NCBI GenBank assembly: GCA_037389465.1
Contig: JAZARR010000174.1
Span: 1,364,001-1,428,000 of the forward strand
Length of the DNA: 64,000 nt
Direction of reading: 5' to 3'
Source: Baylisascaris procyonis
Taxonomy: Eukaryota; Nematoda; Chromadorea; Rhabditida; Ascarididae
Numbering within the stretch: the first letter of the stretch is position 1; each line of letters starts with the position of its first letter. The notes under the pieces were generated by a model, which was given only the letters and a program-made list of their open reading frames with translations, had not been told where the DNA came from and did no database searches. Shown piece after piece: positions 60,001 through 64,000 of this stretch. The position numbers and the translations under genes were made by a program.

Positions 60001-63000
60001 TAGGGGATAGCTGAAGAAGAAAGAATTTACATCGTATTGCGTCACTTTTGAGGCAGATATAAAGAGTGATAGATGGCGTTCATCTCGATGCGTCTATGAT
60101 TGTGCTGTCTGCAGTAATGAATGTTATTGATAGCATTCATAGATTTGCCCCCATTTTCAATTAATGAACACATTTTTTGTGGGGATTATTAAAGCTTCAG
60201 CGTTTGCTTATTTCTCAATTTATAAAGAGAGTATAATAGTTAAACTTTGGAAGTTACGCTCATTTACAGTTTTCATGCGCTTCTTTTTTTGTTTATTTTG
60301 TACTTTCTCAGCGGAAACTTTTGCAATACTTTATTCTTTTTTTTTTTATTTTTTTACTTTTCAGTTTTTTGTAGATTTTACCGCGATACTTCCCGGGTTA
60401 TTTTGCTTCTGCTTACTGTCACATTTTTGGCGAATTCTGATGAGAGTTTTCTCCTTTATTGTGAAGATTAATCAATTCAGTTGATTCGATACTTCCATCA
60501 AAAAGTGCATCTTGAAGCAACCCAGTTCATGAGTTTCATAATATTGTGATTTGCAAGTAATCCCTTTAAATTGTTTTTGTAACGATCATTTCTTCTGTTG
60601 GTCTGCCGTCCGGGCAGAAAACCCATGGGAGTGAATCTTGACTTTTCCTTGTTAGCTTCAGCAAAGTCCTTCCTACTTTCCATCAAATGGTTCTTCACCG
60701 AAGTGTTTAGTGCTTCCATCTTCTTGACCAATTCTCAACTTGGGAGTTATCTTAGAGATCGCAAAATTGATAGTATGACGGCTTTAGGGAGATGCCGAAG
60801 GTGAGGAACGGCGCTACATCGACACTGGGAGTTCAGATGAATGCCGATCTGTTGGAGGCATCCGCACGTTGCTGGGCACTTCTAGCGGCGCAGATGGCTG
60901 GCAATAATGCGTCGACTTCACATCAGAATGAGGTCATTTTGGCGGCGCTTCAGAATGCAGTCAATGTCGAGAAGGCAAAAGCTAAATTGAGTACTCGAAA
61001 AAGTACTTCTACTACCGCTAGCATGCCAAGGTTTGTCACCACTCTTGAATTATCGCCGCCTTTTGTTTTGTTTTGGGTTCAGGGTTACGCTTAGTTAATT
61101 AAGATGGTTGTTTTCGATTGGCGAACGAAATGTAGTTTGAGTTGATCATAGAGCTGCTTTTATTAACCAAAACATTGGCTAAGTCTTTGTTTGTAAAGAT
61201 CTTCAACGGCCGTTCTAATATATCGACCCGTTTGGTTCGAAACGCCCTCTTATTAGCTGTTGCATTACTGCTGATGTGATATTATATATCGTCATCAAAA
61301 CTAGTCTCTGTACCCATTTGTTCTTTCACAGAATTTTATATGAATTCATTTTGAGTAATTTGTTTTAGTTAACTCATCATTTATTAGTGACATCAACTTC
61401 TAAGCCAACAAAACATCTTTAAACGTTAACCATAAACCTCATTCAACACCCACCACTTTTGACATATCCCCATCATTCATTACTGAACATGTCAAAAAAC
61501 AGTTGCTGTCTTCTCATCGCCACTTTACGTTTTCATTGATAGCCTAACAGTGCATATATTCCTGATATTTTATATGGGTGCACCAAAGTTTTTTGAACTT
61601 TATTGGTGTTATTTTTCTTTTATACAAGAATTGGATAAGCTATTCTCGAAACGTTTTTTGCATAAGTAAATGATAGATTCATTTTGTAAGGTTTATATGT
61701 TAGAACTCCCTCCTCTCTCCTGCTCCCAAACATTTTATGTTTTGCAGTAAGCTCAAGTATGATTTTAGCACGAGTCGCAAATGCGAACCACGTGCATGTG
61801 CATCAAGTGAATCCCATCAGAGCTCTGCAATATCGTGTTCACGCGCATCTATCGATTCACCGCTCGACTTGTCGAGTCACAAGCCGAAAGTGGAGGAACC
61901 GATAGTAGTTGATGACCGTGCCAGTTCAAGTGGTCGTGCAAGTACTGAATGTAACATGGATTCTGAAACCGCTAAGCGACGCACACAAGCTGACGCAGCA
62001 CTCGTTCGCAAGCCTCTCGCTCTTGGGTACACTGTTTATGTTGATGCAGTTTAAAATAGAGAGAACATCACAAGGGGGATAACATCTGCGTACTGTTTTT
62101 TTTTTTTTGAGAAACTTTTTGCATCGAGCCTTCAAAGATTTACGGTTCATTGTAAAAGAGGATCTTTTTGTTGCCTTCAATGGTCGTTTAATATCATTCA
62201 CTTTATACCTGTATATTTGGATGATTCACCTTTTATTTCTTCTTTTAGCCTCAGTTTTTTAATTGCTCATCTCTCCGTTCTCTTTCCTAACAGTCCGCAT
62301 CCCTTCTATTTTCATTAGAGTTTCTTCTAAAACTCTGATATAATTCAAATAAATCGTTATAAATACGATCTCTTAATTTTTTATGCTACTTTCTTATGAT
62401 TTTTTGCACTTTGAAATCATTCCAGTATAATTGCTTTCATTTCTTATTCTTTTTTTTGTGTCTTGTTCAACGAGTGATTTTATAGATGGCGTCGGCAAAC
62501 GTGTATTCGCTCGATAAGTGCGACAGGTGTGCGCGGTGATGTGATCTACTATGCACCATGCGGCAAACGACTTGGATCATACGCCGAAGTGATTCGAGTA
62601 AGCAGCATTCATTTGATTTGATGGACCAGCAATATTTGAATGCGATCGAGGATTGATTGCTTCAATTGATTTCATTCAGCTGCAAATGTGTCATGGTGAC
62701 AAATGGTCCGCTGTAAGCAGGCCCTATGTAATTCATCTCTTTCCCCATCCCCGTCCTCTTCAAGTATTACTTAAGTTGGCTAAGTTCGAAATTAATCTCG
62801 GATACTGCAGTCTTTGACTGCAGTATTCGGATTGTATTTGTGGTTCAAAAGATTGAGAGTTCTATTCAGTTTTTCATGAGCGTTCTGGCCTCTTGAAATA
62901 GTTTTAGCAGTTTGTTGCAGCTGGTTGATACGAGGCAGAATGAGGTGTGCTGTTGCAGTGTTCCATTCCTGATTTTCGTGTACTTTCACTCCCTTACTCC

Positions 63001-64000
63001 CCTCTCCTAACTCCTCACCTTCCTTCTCTCTTTATCCTTTCTTATTTGCCCTCTCTGTCATCCTCGTTTCGTGACTTTGCTTGCCTTCTCAATTTTCTTT
63101 TTGAATGGCATACCAAGGGAACATGTTGATTAACGAGGCTGTGAAAGTTTCGTCCTAAACTTTAACTTCAATATCGAAACGAATTTCGCATAGGCGATAA
63201 CTGTAAAATTATGTGCAATAACTTATTTATGTGTAGAGATAAATCGCTGCTTAATAAAAGTTTTGCATAGCCGAAAGTATTTTGATTTTTTATGCTTTGT
63301 GAATATTTCATCTCCTTTATGCTGGCCGCTTATCATTTTTATCATGCCCAGTATTTATTTTTCACTTTCATGCGTGAAGCCCCTTAAGTCACATCTGAGG
63401 GATGTGATTTAACTGTTGTTTCCAGATAATCAAAGGAATTGATCGTTTCTATATGTAACCGCAATCTCAATCACTTGCGATTCATTGATTCACCAAGTCG
63501 AAATGATTGTTAAACAGAGAGGGGCGGGGAGAACTGAAGACGCTATGTTGTATACTCAAATTTTAGATGAGAAACTCGAAAGGATAGAAAGGATGTGGAG
63601 TGGAATGATTTTGTGAGGGTCTTTTTTTCGTAATAAATCATAATGAAATCTATAATCTGTTTTGTATAATTTCAGTATTTGAATAAGAGGAACATCACAT
63701 CGATAGGTCGTGATCACTTCAGCTTCAGTTGCAAGGTGATCGTCGGTGAATTCATTATCATTAGGCCATCGACGGAGGGATCCGACAAGGTTAGATCTAT
63801 GCTAGTTTGAGTAGCCGTTGGGAATGTTAATGACTCAGCAAGTGAAACTCTTCAGTGCGAAGGCACATTCGACTACACATATGATGTAGTGCTGCTGAAT
63901 TTGTGATAAATGTGTTGTGTTAGAAGGGCATTTCGGATGAAATTTCGTCACCTGTAGACTAAGATTGCTGCTTGTGGCATAAGTTGAGGTAATGAACGAG
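57056..64000 (+). CDS. flt-1: BAZ2/FLT-1-like chromatin protein with MBD/TAM domain (5' part, runs off the window)
   Basis: Six exons join in phase: 57056-57330 (ATG 57063), 59255-59435, 60788-61030, 61748-62026, 62486-62597 and 63676-63789; donor phases are 1, 2, 2, 2, 0, 0. The N-terminus is Ala/Gln-rich, followed by Ser-rich low-complexity sequence. It ends in an MBD/TAM domain: GDVIYYAPCGKRLGSYAEVI, then YLNKRNITSIGRDHFSFSCK and VIVGEF. In animals this form is typical of BAZ2A/BAZ2B, which carry DDT, PHD and bromodomains downstream and work with ISWI-type remodellers in the nucleus; C. elegans FLT-1 is the related protein. Those later domains would lie past 64000. The symbol is inferred by family; another MBD protein remains possible. 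Confidence 0.78.
57063..57330 (+). CDS. flt-1: BAZ2-like gene exon 1 (start codon)
   Basis: After TTTCCAG at 57049-57055, possibly a trans-splice acceptor, the ATG at 57063 begins MGEQAAQQAQMLALLAAQAA, then NMLFPQFGWTMPGAADFMLW. The donor ATG|GTAATG leaves phase 1. Confidence 0.75.
59255..59435 (+). CDS. flt-1: BAZ2-like gene exon 2
   Basis: Acceptor CGTTTTACAG, phase 1 in, phase 2 out. Reads SISSAEHRKRSVAVEEVKAR and VLEPGEIPKKK. The donor AA|GTTCGT is only fair but gives the phase that exon 3 needs. Confidence 0.68.
60788..61030 (+). CDS. flt-1: BAZ2-like gene exon 3
   Basis: Acceptor CGGCTTTAG. Reads EMPKVRNGATSTLGVQMNAD then ARCWALLAAQMAGN, echoing the Ala-rich helix of exon 1. Donor AAG|GTTTGT, phase 2. 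Confidence 0.72.
61748..62026 (+). CDS. flt-1: BAZ2-like gene exon 4 (Ser-rich, nuclear-type basic patch)
   Basis: Acceptor TGTTTTGCAG. Reads KLKYDFSTSRKCEPRACASS, SIDSPLDLSSHKPKVEEPIV and a basic patch AKRRTQ. The motif SPLDLS resembles PxDLS corepressor-docking (CtBP) sites, by inference only. Donor TTGG|GTACAC, phase 2. Confidence 0.78.
62486..62597 (+). CDS. flt-1: BAZ2-like gene exon 5, first half of MBD/TAM domain
   Basis: Acceptor TTTTATAG. With the split Gly codon it reads GWRRQTCIRSISATGVRGDV then IYYAPCGKRLGSYAEVIR, the diagnostic MBD core (YYxPCGKRL). Donor CGA|GTAAGC, phase 0. Confidence 0.88.
63676..63789 (+). CDS. flt-1: BAZ2-like gene exon 6, second half of MBD/TAM domain
   Basis: Acceptor AATTTCAG. 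Reads YLNKRNITSIGRDHFSFSCK then VIVGEFIIIRPSTEGSDK; the NFSFS/K-x-x-VG-F pattern is closer to BAZ2 than to MBD1-4 proteins. Donor AAG|GTTAGA, phase 0; the gene continues past the window. Confidence 0.86.

Noticed and set aside
60164..60484. Phe-rich ORFs of 74 and 106 codons (possible membrane protein)
   Set aside because: T-rich intron sequence of the BAZ2-like gene giving Phe-rich translations in two frames.

Overview
This window looks like nematode nuclear DNA. It is AT-rich and intron-rich, introns end in short TTTCAG/TTTTAG acceptors, and most of it is non-coding. The best-recognised gene is a BAZ2/FLT-1-type chromatin protein. The roughly 0.5-2 kb introns and abundant decayed transposons would suit a large-genome parasitic nematode such as an ascarid or spirurid. 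The species is an inference; the metazoan gene structure is seen directly. Most computed ORFs are chance or antisense shadows, so coding calls here rest on exon chains whose splice sites and reading phases agree.

Layout. (1) 0.15-11.0 kb, minus strand: a leucine-rich-repeat (LRR) gene. Ten exons between 10992 and 3870 join in phase into about 400 residues of LRR, with two tentative 3' exons ending at 3091. Downstream on the same strand lie the last exons (2443-150) of an unrecognised protein, either a second gene or the tail of the LRR protein. (2) 12.94-17.35 kb: a Mutator-like (MULE) transposon with long inverted arms. The arms carry 178-bp tandem repeats. The core holds a decayed transposase C-terminus and an OTU-type cysteine protease. 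(3) 17.4-33.3 kb: gene-poor, with simple repeats, a degenerate 29-bp repeat and a few unexplained ORFs. (4) 33.3-34.75 kb: a decayed CR1/Jockey-like LINE reverse transcriptase, plus strand. (5) 37.52-40.27 kb: a foldback element with near-identical ~800-bp arms around a ~1.15-kb core. (6) 40.3-57 kb: gene-poor, GC-richer islands, a truncated RTE-like LINE 3' end (44.93-45.2 kb, minus) and a RING-like remnant (54.1 kb, minus). (7) 57.06 kb to the right edge, plus strand: the 5' half of a BAZ2/FLT-1 homologue. Six exons in consistent phase run from an Ala/Gln-rich N-terminus to a complete methyl-CpG-binding-like (MBD/TAM) domain; the rest of the gene lies beyond the window.

No tRNA, rRNA, CRISPR array, operon of bacterial type or viral gene was recognised. 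The two genes at the ends show no functional link. The middle is dominated by mobile DNA of at least four kinds. The most unusual object is the OTU-bearing MULE, because its inverted arms include the 3' end of its own OTU reading frame.
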